From: Prevotella sp. UBA2725
GTDB taxonomy: Bacteria; Bacteroidota; Bacteroidia; Bacteroidales; Bacteroidaceae
Assembly (NCBI GenBank): GCA_002353825.1
Contig: DEKJ01000058.1
Location: forward strand, 1 to 64,000
Direction: 5' to 3'
DNA: 64,000 bases
Below are positions 16,842-25,522 of the stretch, piece by piece. A program made the translations under genes and the position numbers. Within the stretch, counting starts at the first letter, position 1. Every line of letters begins with the position of its first letter. The notes beneath the pieces were generated by a model. The model ran no database searches and was not told where the DNA came from. It saw nothing but the letters and a program-made list of their open reading frames with translations.

Positions 16842-18104
16842 TTACAGTTTCACCTCTTCAAGAATCTTGTCGGTAGCTCCGGCAAGACTTTCTACAAACT
16901 GGCCGGCTTCTTTGCTTGTTTTCTGAAGGAAGTCGTTGTTGCCTTCCAACTTCCGCATGAGCCCGGTGAACTCACCGTAATCTTTTATCTCGAAACCACC
17001 TCCGGCTTTGATAAGCCCCAAAGCCTCTTGAAAGTGCTTGTTGTTCGGACCAAAGATGACCGGCTTGTTCCATACAGCGGCTTCCAGCACATTGTGAATA
17101 CCGACACCAAAACCTCCACCAACATACGTGACATCTGCATAACGGTAAATGCTTGACAGCAAGCCGAAGCAATCGATGATGAGGCACTCTGCGTCTCTAA
17201 CATTCTCCGTAGTAGCTTCAGTATAGCGTATTGTCTTGCGCTGTAGCTTGGAGAGTATCTGCTTAAGATGGTCCTCACCAATGACGTGCGGGGCTATAAT
17301 AAGCTTCCAGTTGCGATGCTCATTGAAGAATTTGATGAAGATGTCTTCATCGGGGGGCCAACTGCTGCCTGCAATGAATACAGGGGAATGCTGAGTGTTG
17401 GGTGTTGGCTGTTGGGTGTTGGGATTACTATCCAGTCCAAGGAAAGCCTCAACGATAGGCAATGACTTGCCGGCATCCCTTATCTGCAGCACACGGTCAA
17501 AGCGTGTATCACCTGTGATCGACACGCAATCGATACCGATGGAATGAAGCAGCTGCTTGCTCTCCTCGTTCTGTACGAAGAAATGGGTGAAGCAGTTGAG
17601 CACTTCGCCATAGCCTTTGCCATACCAGCGGAAGAAAATCTGGTTGGGACGGAAAATGCTTGACACTGAGTAGAGAGGTATCTGCCGATGCTTGAGAATA
17701 TGCAGGTAGTTGGACCAGAACTCATACTTGATGAAGAACGCCATGACAGGGCGTATCGTACGCAGAAAACGACGCGCATTGCCGATGGTGTCTATCGGAA
17801 GATAAACGATGATATCGGCTCCCGCATAGTTCTTGCGCACTTCATACCCCGAAGGAGAAAAGAACGTGAGCAGAATCTTGTATTCTGGATGTTCCTTCTT
17901 TATTTTCTCCATGATGGGTCGGCCTTGCTCAAACTCACCGAGTGAGGCGGCATGGAACCAAATGTACTTGGCATTGGGATCTACCTTCTCTTGCAAGATG
18001 CGGAAAGTCTCATGTTCGCCTTTCCACATCGTGCTTACCTTCTTAGAGAAGAATGTTGCAACCCATACACCTATATTATATAGGAAGATGAAGAAATTGT
18101 ACAT
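16842..18104 (-). CDS. waaA: Kdo transferase (3-deoxy-D-manno-octulosonic-acid transferase)
   Basis: This 420-residue GT30-type enzyme has an N-terminal anchor (about 1-19), the glycosyltransferase N domain (YIWFHAASLGEFEQGRPI with the catalytic glutamate segment) and a GT-B C-terminal domain (YADVTYVGGGFGVGIHNVLE). It transfers Kdo to the lipid A precursor. Its ATG overlaps the gltX stop in TAATG, so the two are translationally coupled. About residues 225-240 are encoded by a 7-bp tandem repeat, giving an Asn/Thr/Gln/Pro-rich insertion in a likely loop. Confidence 0.93.
   Translation of the reverse strand: MYNFFIFLYNIGVWVATFFSKKVSTMWKGEHETFRILQEKVDPNAKYIWFHAASLGEFEQGRPIMEKIKKEHPEYKILLTFFSPSGYEVRKNYAGADIIVYLPIDTIGNARRFLRTIRPVMAFFIKYEFWSNYLHILKHRQIPLYSVSSIFRPNQIFFRWYGKGYGEVLNCFTHFFVQNEESKQLLHSIGIDCVSITGDTRFDRVLQIRDAGKSLPIVEAFLGLDSNPNTQQPTPNTQHSPVFIAGSSWPPDEDIFIKFFNEHRNWKLIIAPHVIGEDHLKQILSKLQRKTIRYTEATTENVRDAECLIIDCFGLLSSIYRYADVTYVGGGFGVGIHNVLEAAVWNKPVIFGPNNKHFQEALGLIKAGGGFEIKDYGEFTGLMRKLEGNNDFLQKTSKEAGQFVESLAGATDKILEEVKL
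17395..17422. repeat. 7-bp tandem repeat (GTGTTGG) inside waaA
   Basis: Four units, GTGTTGG GTGTTGG CTGTTGG GTGTTGG, lie in the coding sequence of waaA and encode part of NPNTQQPTPNTQHSP on the minus strand. Related 7-bp arrays occur at 31774-31801 and 51572-51599. Confidence 0.85.
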
Positions 18105-19621
18105 TATCCCAATGTCTCTATAGCTTTCTGCATTCTTTTGATGGTCTCATCTTTTCCGAGGAAAGCTGAGATGTCAAACATACCTGGACCTTTGCCGATA
18201 CCTACGAGGGCCAGTCGCCATGCGTTCATAACATCGCCGAGCTTATAGCCTTTGTCTGCAATCCATTTCTCCACAACAGGTTCCTGACCTTCGACAGAGA
18301 AATCATCTATACCCTTCAGCACCTCGATGAGCTCAGTCATCTGCTGTGCTGAATAGTCTTTCCAACGCTTCTTCGCAGTCTTCTCGTCGTAGGACGTAGG
18401 TGCAATGAAGAAGAAAGCGCACAATGGCCACAACTCCTTAACGAAGTTGACACGGTCCTTCATCAAGTGAACAACCTGCTTGATGCGGTCGAAGGTCTCA
18501 TCCACACCGTTGTTGGCTACGATAGGAGCAAAGAGCTCTGCAATCTCTTCATCGCTCTTGCGGAGAATATATTCGTGGTTGAACCAAATGCCTTTCTGAT
18601 AATCGAACTTAGCGCCACTCTTTGAGCACTTCGTGATATCGAAAACTTTCACGAGCTCATCCAAAGAGAAGATCTCCTGATCCGTGCCAGGGTTCCAGCC
18701 TAAGAGTGCGAGGAAGTTGATGACGGCCTCAGGGAAGTAGCCACTTTCGCGATAACCTGATGACACCTCGCCGGTCTTCGGATCGTGCCATTCGAGCGGG
18801 AACACAGGGAAGCCGAGACGGTCACCGTCACGCTTCGACAGTTTGCCTTTGCCTTCCGGCTTGAGCAACAATGGAAGGTGAGCAAAGCGAGGCATGGTGT
18901 CTTCCCATCCGAAAGCTTTGTATAGAAGCACGTGAAGTGGGGCACTGGGGAGCCACTCCTCACCACGGATGACGTGTGTAATCTCCATGAGATGGTCGTC
19001 TACGATATTGGCGAGATGATAAGTAGGCAGCTCGTCAGCACTCTTGTAAAGCACCTTATCGTCGAGGATATCGCTCTTGACACAAACGTCACCACGGATC
19101 ATGTCGTTGACATGAATCTCTTCGCCGGGCTCCACTTTGAAGCGCACGGTATATTGAGCACCCTCAGCGAGCAGACGCTCTACTTCTTCCTTGGGGAGCG
19201 AGAGCGAGTTGCGCATAGAGAGGCGTGTGTGGGCGTCGTACTGGAAGTTCTTTACCTCTTCACGCTTCTTCTCCAGTTCTTCAGGAGTATCAAAAGCAAG
19301 GTAAGCTTTGCCGTTGTCGAGCAGCTGTTGCACATATTTCTTGTATATTTTCCGGCGCTCACTCTGACGGTAGGGACCATAGTCTCCGCCGAAGGACACA
19401 CCTTCGTCGAACTTGATGCCGAGCCACTTAAATGATTCGATGATATAATCTTCTGCGCCAGGTACAAAACGGTGACTGTCAGTGTCCTCAATACGGAACA
19501 CAAGGTCGCCACCATGCTGGCGGGCAAAGAGATAATTGTACAAAGCCGTGCGTACGCCGCCAATATGCAGCGGGCCGGTAGGACTTGGGGCAAAACGTAC
19601 CCTTACTTTTCTTTCTGACAT
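18104..19621 (-). CDS. gltX: Glutamyl-tRNA synthetase
   Basis: A class I aminoacyl-tRNA synthetase of 505 residues from the chosen start: RVRFAPSPTGPLHIGG holds the HIGH-type motif, IEDTDSHRFVPG follows, and KLSKRDGDR is the KMSKS-type motif. It charges tRNA-Glu (two such genes lie at 11.8-12.0 kb). An in-frame ATG two codons further upstream (19627) is also possible. It is the first gene of a pair with waaA, and a weak -7 element (TAATTTTG) lies at 19644-19651. Confidence 0.96.
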   Translation of the reverse strand: MSERKVRVRFAPSPTGPLHIGGVRTALYNYLFARQHGGDLVFRIEDTDSHRFVPGAEDYIIESFKWLGIKFDEGVSFGGDYGPYRQSERRKIYKKYVQQLLDNGKAYLAFDTPEELEKKREEVKNFQYDAHTRLSMRNSLSLPKEEVERLLAEGAQYTVRFKVEPGEEIHVNDMIRGDVCVKSDILDDKVLYKSADELPTYHLANIVDDHLMEITHVIRGEEWLPSAPLHVLLYKAFGWEDTMPRFAHLPLLLKPEGKGKLSKRDGDRLGFPVFPLEWHDPKTGEVSSGYRESGYFPEAVINFLALLGWNPGTDQEIFSLDELVKVFDITKCSKSGAKFDYQKGIWFNHEYILRKSDEEIAELFAPIVANNGVDETFDRIKQVVHLMKDRVNFVKELWPLCAFFFIAPTSYDEKTAKKRWKDYSAQQMTELIEVLKGIDDFSVEGQEPVVEKWIADKGYKLGDVMNAWRLALVGIGKGPGMFDISAFLGKDETIKRMQKAIETLG

Positions 19622-19741
19622 AACCAAAAGAATAATTTTGGTGCAAAATTAATATATTTTTTCTGCTTTAACGGATATTTTTCGTATTTTCGCACCAAAA
19701 TAATCATGCAACGGCCTCAGGGCCATCTACAATAGACGAAA

Positions 19742-21820
19742 ATGAACACTTTTAAAAAGATAATAGGCAATGAGGAAAATGTCTGGAGAAGTCTTGCTAT
19801 TCGCACTGGACTTGTCCTTTTGACATCTATTATCATTGTTTGGTTTCTCCCCCGAAATGAGGCAAAACAGTTTGCTTACGATATCGGTGAGCCATGGCAT
19901 TATGGCACACTCATCGCAAAATACGACTTCCCCGTTTATAAGACAGATGAGGCTATCCAGCGCGAGCGTGACTCGCTGCTGCGCAGTTTTCAGCCTTATT
20001 ATAACTACGACAACAGCGTAGAGCCGGTTCAGATAGCTCGTCTGCGCGTGGCGCTTTCCAAGGTAGGCCCTCTGCCGACTGGCTTTGAAGATGCTGTCAT
20101 AGAGAAACTGCATCATTTCTATCAGTCCGGCATCATGGATACGCCTGGCTACAACGCTTTCCGCAACGATACTACCTCACAGGTGCGAATCATCTTCGGA
20201 AAGGATGCAGAGAGTGTGCAGGTCAGTTTCATCTATTCAACGATGTCTGCTTATGAGCAACTCCTCGGCGACGAGCATCTGACCAAGGAACGGGGATTGA
20301 TGCAGAGGTTGAACTTAAACAACTATATCGTCCCGAACCTCATCTATGACAGTCATCGCACAGAGACGGCGCGTAATGACCTTCTTTCCAGTATCTCCCC
20401 TGCTAGTGGTATGGTCATGGCGGGTCAGAAGATTATTGGTCAGGGAGATATGGTTGACGATTACAACTACCGTGTGCTCAATTCTATGGAGAAAGAGATG
20501 GAGCGGCGCCAGGTTGGCAAGTCACAGATCACTCGTCACCTTGTCGGCAATGCTATCTACGTCTTCTCTTTTGTCTTCCTCTTTACGTTGTACCTGTCCC
20601 TCTTCCGTCGCGACTATTTCTCGAAGCCGCGCTGTGTAGCAATGCTTTACACGCTCATTGCCGCTTTCCCGGTCTGCGTGTCGCTGATGATGGAGCATGG
20701 CTATTTCAACTTCTCCGTCTATGTGCTTCCTTTTGCCATGGGGCCGATCTTCGTCCGAATCTTTATGGACTCGCGCACAGCATTCATCACGCATCTTGTA
20801 ACGGTGCTCATCTCCGCCTGTGCGCTGCGTTATCAGTTCGACTTCATCATCATCCAGACAGTGGCAGGTCTTGTAGCTATCTACACGTTGCGTGAAGTCT
20901 CTACGCGCTCGCAGATCTTCCGCACGGCGCTGTGGGTATTTCTCTCTACCTGTATCATCTATTTTGCACTGAAACTAATGGAGAGTGGCGGCGACTTCCG
21001 TTTTGGCAACCGCATGTATTATCACTTCCTCATCAATGGTGTGCTGTTGCTCTTGGCTTACCCCTTGATGTTCGTTGTGGAAAAGACATTCGGCTTTGTC
21101 TCCGTTTTGACGCTCATCGAACTGTCAGATACCAACAAGGGATTGCTCCGTAAACTCTCTGAGGTCGCTCCCGGTACCTTCCAGCATTCTATCACTGTAG
21201 GAAACCTTGCCTCGGAGATTGCCAATAAAATTGGGGCCAAGGCAACCCTTGTGCGTACTGGTGCCCTCTATCATGACATCGGTAAGATGAAGAATCCTGC
21301 GTTCTTCACCGAGAACCAACAGGGTGGTGTTAATCCACACGATAATCTCACGGAGAAAGAGAGTGCGCGTATCATCATTGCCCATGTCACGGATGGTGTG
21401 AAGTTGGCAGAGGAGAACAATCTCCCGGTCGTGATCCGTGACTTCATCCTGACCCACCATGGCTGTGGCATGACGAAATACTTCTATATCAAATATCAGA
21501 ATGAGCATCCGGACGAAGTGGTCGACAAGAGCATCTTTACCTATCCAGGCCCTAACCCCACGACACGTGAGCAGGCCATCCTGATGATGGCTGATACGTG
21601 TGAGGCAGCTTCTCACGCTTTGAAGGAATACACGGAGGAGAGTATCTCAAAACTTGTCAACCAGCTCGTTGACCAGCAGGTCAAGGACGGATTGTTCAGT
21701 GAGTGCAAGATTACCTTCTACGACATTGCTGTCGCCAAGCAGGTCCTCATTGAGCGTCTTAAAGCCATCTACCACACTCGAATCCAGTATCCTGATAAGA
21801 TCGTGCGGAAACAAAAATAA
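19742..21820 (+). CDS. 7TM-HD membrane phosphohydrolase (PgpH-like)
   Basis: A 692-residue protein with one N-terminal membrane helix (about 19-36), an extracytoplasmic 7TMR-HDED region (about 50-265), seven membrane helices (about 270-455) and a C-terminal HD domain with GALYHDIGKMKNPAFF and ILTHHGCG. PgpH of this layout hydrolyses cyclic di-AMP. Whether this protein does the same is inferred from the shared architecture. The gene stands alone, divergent from gltX. Confidence 0.9.
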   Translation: MNTFKKIIGNEENVWRSLAIRTGLVLLTSIIIVWFLPRNEAKQFAYDIGEPWHYGTLIAKYDFPVYKTDEAIQRERDSLLRSFQPYYNYDNSVEPVQIARLRVALSKVGPLPTGFEDAVIEKLHHFYQSGIMDTPGYNAFRNDTTSQVRIIFGKDAESVQVSFIYSTMSAYEQLLGDEHLTKERGLMQRLNLNNYIVPNLIYDSHRTETARNDLLSSISPASGMVMAGQKIIGQGDMVDDYNYRVLNSMEKEMERRQVGKSQITRHLVGNAIYVFSFVFLFTLYLSLFRRDYFSKPRCVAMLYTLIAAFPVCVSLMMEHGYFNFSVYVLPFAMGPIFVRIFMDSRTAFITHLVTVLISACALRYQFDFIIIQTVAGLVAIYTLREVSTRSQIFRTALWVFLSTCIIYFALKLMESGGDFRFGNRMYYHFLINGVLLLLAYPLMFVVEKTFGFVSVLTLIELSDTNKGLLRKLSEVAPGTFQHSITVGNLASEIANKIGAKATLVRTGALYHDIGKMKNPAFFTENQQGGVNPHDNLTEKESARIIIAHVTDGVKLAEENNLPVVIRDFILTHHGCGMTKYFYIKYQNEHPDEVVDKSIFTYPGPNPTTREQAILMMADTCEAASHALKEYTEESISKLVNQLVDQQVKDGLFSECKITFYDIAVAKQVLIERLKAIYHTRIQYPDKIVRKQK

Positions 21821-21827
21821 AAAATAA

Positions 21828-21861
21828 TTGTTGTTGCGATGCAAGATAATTTCTATCTTTG
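21828..21861 (+). promoter_or_regulatory. Promoter of the DUF4840-like lipoprotein gene
   Basis: TTGTTG at 21828-21833 and TATCTTTG at 21854-21861 are 20 bases apart, a good -33/-7 pair about 40 bases before the ATG. Confidence 0.65.
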
Positions 21862-21899
21862 CATTTAGAAAGAGGTAAATACAAACAAAATAATAAATA

Positions 21900-22541
21900 A
21901 TGAGAAAACTAAGACTTTTGGGCTTGTGCCTTTTAGTGGCAGTCTCTGCCTTTACGCTGACATCGTGCTTGAATGACGATGATGACAACAACAACAATTC
22001 AATGACTCCTGCTGAGAAAGCACAGTCTTTCCAGATTGTTCAGGGATCTTATTCCGGCAAGGTCTATGCCATTGGTAGAAACGTTCAGAATGGCAATTCT
22101 GAAGCAACCGACAGTGCTGAGGTGGCTTGGAGCATCAACACCGACTCAACGATGATTTTCCATATGGTTCCGGCTCGTTTCCTGGCGCTCGCTATTGATA
22201 CGACAACGACAGAGCACAAGGCTATCCGTGATGCAGTGCTGACACAGGCTCCTTCGGAGGTAAATTGTGCGATTGGCTTCTATAAGTATTATCAAGAGTG
22301 GACGACCTATCCTTTCTGGTTCATCAATCCTGGTAGTGTTACTTATAATGTCACGGTCAATGGGACAAGTCACAAGGTTGTAATTGGCTTCTGGGGCAAT
22401 TCAACGAGCTCTTATGGTGTCTTTAATGCTACAACAAAGGCAATGTCGTCAGAGATCCTCTTAGCTGGCGCAACGATAGATGGAGTGACACCTTCAGTGT
22501 CTATCTCAAATGCTGTACCTTTGGTGTTCGTAAAGAAATAG
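21900..22541 (+). CDS. DUF4840-like lipoprotein
   Basis: A 213-residue protein with a lipoprotein signal (lipobox LTSC, cysteine about residue 23) and an acidic/Asn-rich linker (NDDDDNNNNS). The mature part begins GSYSGKVYAIGR and continues as predicted beta-strands, resembling DUF4840 proteins of Bacteroidales, which have no known function. It is transcribed alone from its own promoter and is probably an outer-membrane lipoprotein. Confidence 0.75.
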   Translation: MRKLRLLGLCLLVAVSAFTLTSCLNDDDDNNNNSMTPAEKAQSFQIVQGSYSGKVYAIGRNVQNGNSEATDSAEVAWSINTDSTMIFHMVPARFLALAIDTTTTEHKAIRDAVLTQAPSEVNCAIGFYKYYQEWTTYPFWFINPGSVTYNVTVNGTSHKVVIGFWGNSTSSYGVFNATTKAMSSEILLAGATIDGVTPSVSISNAVPLVFVKK

Positions 22542-22556
22542 TAAATTCTGGATAGT

Positions 22557-22583
22557 GTAGTGGCCGGTCTTGTACCGGCCATA
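22557..22583. repeat. Dispersed palindrome TGGCCGGT/ACCGGCCA
   Basis: TGGCCGGTCTTGTACCGGCC forms a hairpin with a short loop and nearly matches 125-147. It lies between a lipoprotein gene and the ferredoxin terminator. Confidence 0.5.
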
Positions 22584-22602
22584 GCATGAGTCTTAAATAA
22601 AG

Positions 22603-22637
22603 AAATCCCCGGCTCTGAACTCAGAACCGGGGATTTT
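22603..22637. terminator. Bidirectional terminator
   Basis: AAATCCCCGG and CCGGGGATTT arms enclose a further CTGA/TCAG pair, with T runs on both strands. It separates the DUF4840-like gene (+) from the ferredoxin gene (-). Confidence 0.75.
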
Positions 22638-22660
22638 CGTATCCTTAAAAAGTAAATAGT

Positions 22661-22831
22661 TTACTCAGGAAGGCTGATTGCCTCGTTGGGGCAAACAGAA
22701 GCGCATGTGCCGCACTCTGTGCACATATCGGGGTTGATATGATAGATATCGCCCTCAGAGATAGCGCCTACCGGGCACTCATCGATACATGTTCCACATG
22801 CTACACAGTTGTCACCAATTACGTATGCCAT
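22661..22831 (-). CDS. 2[4Fe-4S] ferredoxin
   Basis: A 56-residue bacterial-type ferredoxin with two CxxCxxCxxxCP cluster motifs: CVACGTCIDECPVGAI and CTECGTCASVCPNEAI. It carries electrons at low potential in the cytoplasm, for example with pyruvate:ferredoxin oxidoreductase. It starts MAYVIGDNC and ends ISLPE. It is a single-gene unit with a -7 element about 100 bases upstream and a structured-looking leader between. Confidence 0.96.
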   Translation of the reverse strand: MAYVIGDNCVACGTCIDECPVGAISEGDIYHINPDMCTECGTCASVCPNEAISLPE

Positions 22832-22871
22832 AATTTTGTAAGTTTAGAAAATTAATAATGTTTTTGTATAA

Positions 22872-22939
22872 TCGTTCTTACCTCATAGGTGCCTTACGGC
22901 TTTTAGGCTGGCTTCCCATATTTCGGTGTTGCAAAGATA
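22872..22939 (-). promoter_or_regulatory. Ferredoxin promoter and possible structured leader
   Basis: The minus strand has TATCTTTG at 22932-22939. The transcript then contains GCC-GTAA-GGC (22891-22900, a GNRA-type tetraloop hairpin) and the adjacent ACCT-ATG-AGGT hairpin (22880-22890), with about 50 AT-rich bases before the ATG. Confidence 0.5.
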
Positions 22940-23065
22940 AGAACTTTTGTTGGAATACCTACAAATGGTGAGAGAATTTTTTCAGATTTAACATTTATGA
23001 GTGATAGGCATACCTAAAGATAGTGACATGCACAATATTATAATAAGAATGGCGTTAATAAAAGT

Positions 23066-23806
23066 ATGAAGAGTCTCTTTAGCTTCATTCTCGCTTCATT
23101 GTTCTGTGTTGGTGCCTTTGCTCAGGACCGCACGGTGCAGAATCGGCCGTATACTGATTTGCGGCCGTTCCATTTCGGTATTCTTGTAGGTACACACATT
23201 CAGGATATGGAATTGCTGAATGTCGGACCTCAAACGATCACGCTTGATGATGGCTCTACACAGTCCTATACCATTACCACTGACCAAGACACGTGGGACA
23301 ATGGTTTCAATGTGGGCGTGCTAGGTGAGGCTCGACTGAACGATTATTTCGCGTTCCGTATCGCTCCGGCCCTTTATTTCGGCAGTCGGCATATTGCATT
23401 TCGCAACAATGACCCTCAGGCACCCGATAGTCTCAGAAGCCGTACGCAGAACCTCAAGACCATTTACATCTCTTGTTCGGCGGACATCATCTATGCCTCG
23501 AAGCGTGCTGGCAACCATCGGCCTTATATCATGGCGGGTCTGAGTCCGGTTATCAATCTCAGTGGCAAAAACGATGATATCCTCAAGCTCAAACGCTATG
23601 ATGTCTATTTCGAGACGGGTCTGGGCTGTGACTTCTATATGCCTTTTTTCAAGCTTCGCCCCGAACTGAAGTTCATGTTTGGATTGACGAACAGTCTTGA
23701 CACCAATCATGCAGCCCGTTTACGTGATGCTACGATGCGTCCCTTTGCCAACTCTGTCAGTCAGGCTCATTCGAAGATGATCGTTCTCACATTCTATTTT
23801 GAATAA
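23066..23806 (+). CDS. porT: PorT-like outer-membrane beta-barrel protein (type IX secretion)
   Basis: A 246-residue protein with a signal peptide (MKSLFSFILASLFCVGAFAQ) and an eight-stranded-type barrel; the mature start NRPYTDLRPFHFGILVGTH resembles PorT of Porphyromonas, and the end (HSKMIVLTFYFE) is a typical outer-membrane terminal strand. PorT is needed for the type IX secretion system. The por genes are usually scattered, so isolation here is not unusual. It ends 10 bases before the next gene. Confidence 0.75.
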   Translation: MKSLFSFILASLFCVGAFAQDRTVQNRPYTDLRPFHFGILVGTHIQDMELLNVGPQTITLDDGSTQSYTITTDQDTWDNGFNVGVLGEARLNDYFAFRIAPALYFGSRHIAFRNNDPQAPDSLRSRTQNLKTIYISCSADIIYASKRAGNHRPYIMAGLSPVINLSGKNDDILKLKRYDVYFETGLGCDFYMPFFKLRPELKFMFGLTNSLDTNHAARLRDATMRPFANSVSQAHSKMIVLTFYFE

Positions 23807-23816
23807 CAATATTTCT

Positions 23817-24590
23817 ATGCGACATACAATTGTATCCAAAGGCGCTTTGTCTTTTGTTTCGCTGCTTCTCTTAGCAGCGTCTTGTCATACTCCCTATCAT
23901 CTTGCGAGTATAGACAGAACACGTATTTTGATCGATAGCCGTTATGATGCCCATCCTGATGCTGCGGCTGCGGCATTCATCCAGCCTTACGAGCATACTG
24001 TTGACTCGCTGATGAAACCTGTAGTAGGCAGTACGGCTGAACCTATGATTGCCCATCAGCCGGAGAGCAATCTCAGTAATCTTCTCTCCGATATCCTTGT
24101 GTGGGGTGGGGAAGAGTTTAACGAGAAGCCCGACTTCGGTGTCTATAACATGGGTGGTATTCGCGCCTCATTACCTCAAGGCGATATCACCTATGGCGAT
24201 GTACTCAATGTGGCACCTTTTGAGAACCATATTTGTTTCTTGACTCTTTCCGGTGAGAAGACGCTCCAGCTCTTCCGGGAGATGGCGGCGCGCGGTGGCG
24301 AAGGCGTGAGCCACAGTGTGCGGATGGTCATTACAAAAGATGGAAAGCTAAAGTCAGTGACGGTCAACGGCGCTCCCGTTGATTCGCAGAAGAGCTACCG
24401 CATTGCTACGCTCGATTATCTGGCACAAGGCAATGATGGATTGGCGGCATTTAAGGACAAGACAGATGCCGTATCGCCGGACGATGAAGCTCATGACGTG
24501 CGGTATATCATAGTCAATTATTTCAAGCATCTCAAGGCTCAAGGAAAAGCTGTTGACACAAAAGTGGAAGGAAGAGTAACCGTAGAATAA
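23817..24590 (+). CDS. 5'-nucleotidase C-terminal domain lipoprotein
   Basis: A 257-residue protein that matches only the C-terminal, substrate-binding domain of UshA-type 5'-nucleotidases: ESNLSNLLSDILVWGG, NMGGIRASLPQGDITYGDVLNVAPFEN and LDYLAQGNDG. A lipobox-like LLAASC near residue 23 suggests a lipoprotein. I place the start at the second ATG (23817), after the porT stop codon; an upstream ATG at 23799 overlaps porT. The metallophosphatase half is the next gene, 9 bases on, so the two should form one enzyme. Confidence 0.87.
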   Translation: MRHTIVSKGALSFVSLLLLAASCHTPYHLASIDRTRILIDSRYDAHPDAAAAAFIQPYEHTVDSLMKPVVGSTAEPMIAHQPESNLSNLLSDILVWGGEEFNEKPDFGVYNMGGIRASLPQGDITYGDVLNVAPFENHICFLTLSGEKTLQLFREMAARGGEGVSHSVRMVITKDGKLKSVTVNGAPVDSQKSYRIATLDYLAQGNDGLAAFKDKTDAVSPDDEAHDVRYIIVNYFKHLKAQGKAVDTKVEGRVTVE

Positions 24591-24599
24591 GCTAAATAT

Positions 24600-25472
24600 A
24601 TGAAAAATATTATCTCTATACCGCGGCGGGTAGCCACAGGAGCCACCCCTGCACTGTTGGCATTGGTTCTGCTTCTCTGTACATTGTCACTGTCTGCTCA
24701 GAAGCACTTGACCATTCTCCATACCAACGATACACACAGTTGCATCATGCCGCTGTCTACCCATCTTGCCGACACTTTGCAGGCCGGGCGTGGAGGATTC
24801 CTCCGTCGTATTGCAATGTTGGAGGAGGAGCGTGAAAAGGACCCGAATCTCTTGCTCTTCGATAGTGGCGACTTCTGTCAAGGCTCGCCTTATTATACGT
24901 TATTCAAAGGCGATGTCGAGACCGGATTGATGAACATGATGCATTATGATGCAGGCACGATCGGTAACCACGAGTTTGATTTCGGCTTGGAGAACGTTGC
25001 GCGTGTGTTCAAGCGGCTTAACTTTCCCATTGTCTGCGCCAACTACCGTTTCCATGAGTATGACCTTGACAAGATTGTCAAGCCGTATGTTATCCTCAAG
25101 CGAAATGGCTTGAAGATTGGCGTCTTTGGGCTCTCTCCGAAACTCGACGGCTTGGTTGACCATAAGAACTATCGCTCTACAGAGTATCTTGATCCCGTGA
25201 AAACAGCACAGGAGATGGCAGACATCCTGAAGAAGAAACACTGCGATCTTGTCATCTGCATCTCTCACCTCGGTTGGGAAGAGAAAGGTATGGGTGATCA
25301 GGAAGTTATCAGAAATACCCGAGGTATTGACCTCGTGCTTGGCGGACATAGCCATACTTATTTCAAACAGTTGCGTTATGTCAACAATCTCGATGGTAAG
25401 CCAGTGCCTGACGATCAGAACGGTAAGAGTGGCATCTACATCGGGAAAATGAACTTAACATTGAAAAAATGA
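24600..25472 (+). CDS. 5'-nucleotidase metallophosphatase domain protein
   Basis: A 290-residue exported protein (signal or anchor about residues 12-34) containing only the N-terminal metallophosphoesterase domain of UshA-type enzymes: LTILHTNDTHSCIMP, LLFDSGDFCQGSPYY, GNHEFDFG, and LVLGGHSHTY, which supply the dinuclear metal ligands. It would remove phosphate from nucleotides in the periplasm together with the preceding gene. The stop codon lies inside an 8-bp tandem repeat. Confidence 0.9.
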   Translation: MKNIISIPRRVATGATPALLALVLLLCTLSLSAQKHLTILHTNDTHSCIMPLSTHLADTLQAGRGGFLRRIAMLEEEREKDPNLLLFDSGDFCQGSPYYTLFKGDVETGLMNMMHYDAGTIGNHEFDFGLENVARVFKRLNFPIVCANYRFHEYDLDKIVKPYVILKRNGLKIGVFGLSPKLDGLVDHKNYRSTEYLDPVKTAQEMADILKKKHCDLVICISHLGWEEKGMGDQEVIRNTRGIDLVLGGHSHTYFKQLRYVNNLDGKPVPDDQNGKSGIYIGKMNLTLKK

Positions 25473-25522
25473 AAGATTGAAAAAATGAAAGTATGAAACA
25501 ATGAAAGATTGAGAGAATGAAA
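25459..25522. repeat. 8-bp tandem repeat spanning stop and start codons
   Basis: Eight units of NNATGAAA or NNTTGAAA run from the last codons of the nucleotidase gene through the spacer to the ATGAAA of the acetylesterase gene, offering several candidate ATG codons. Confidence 0.8.
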
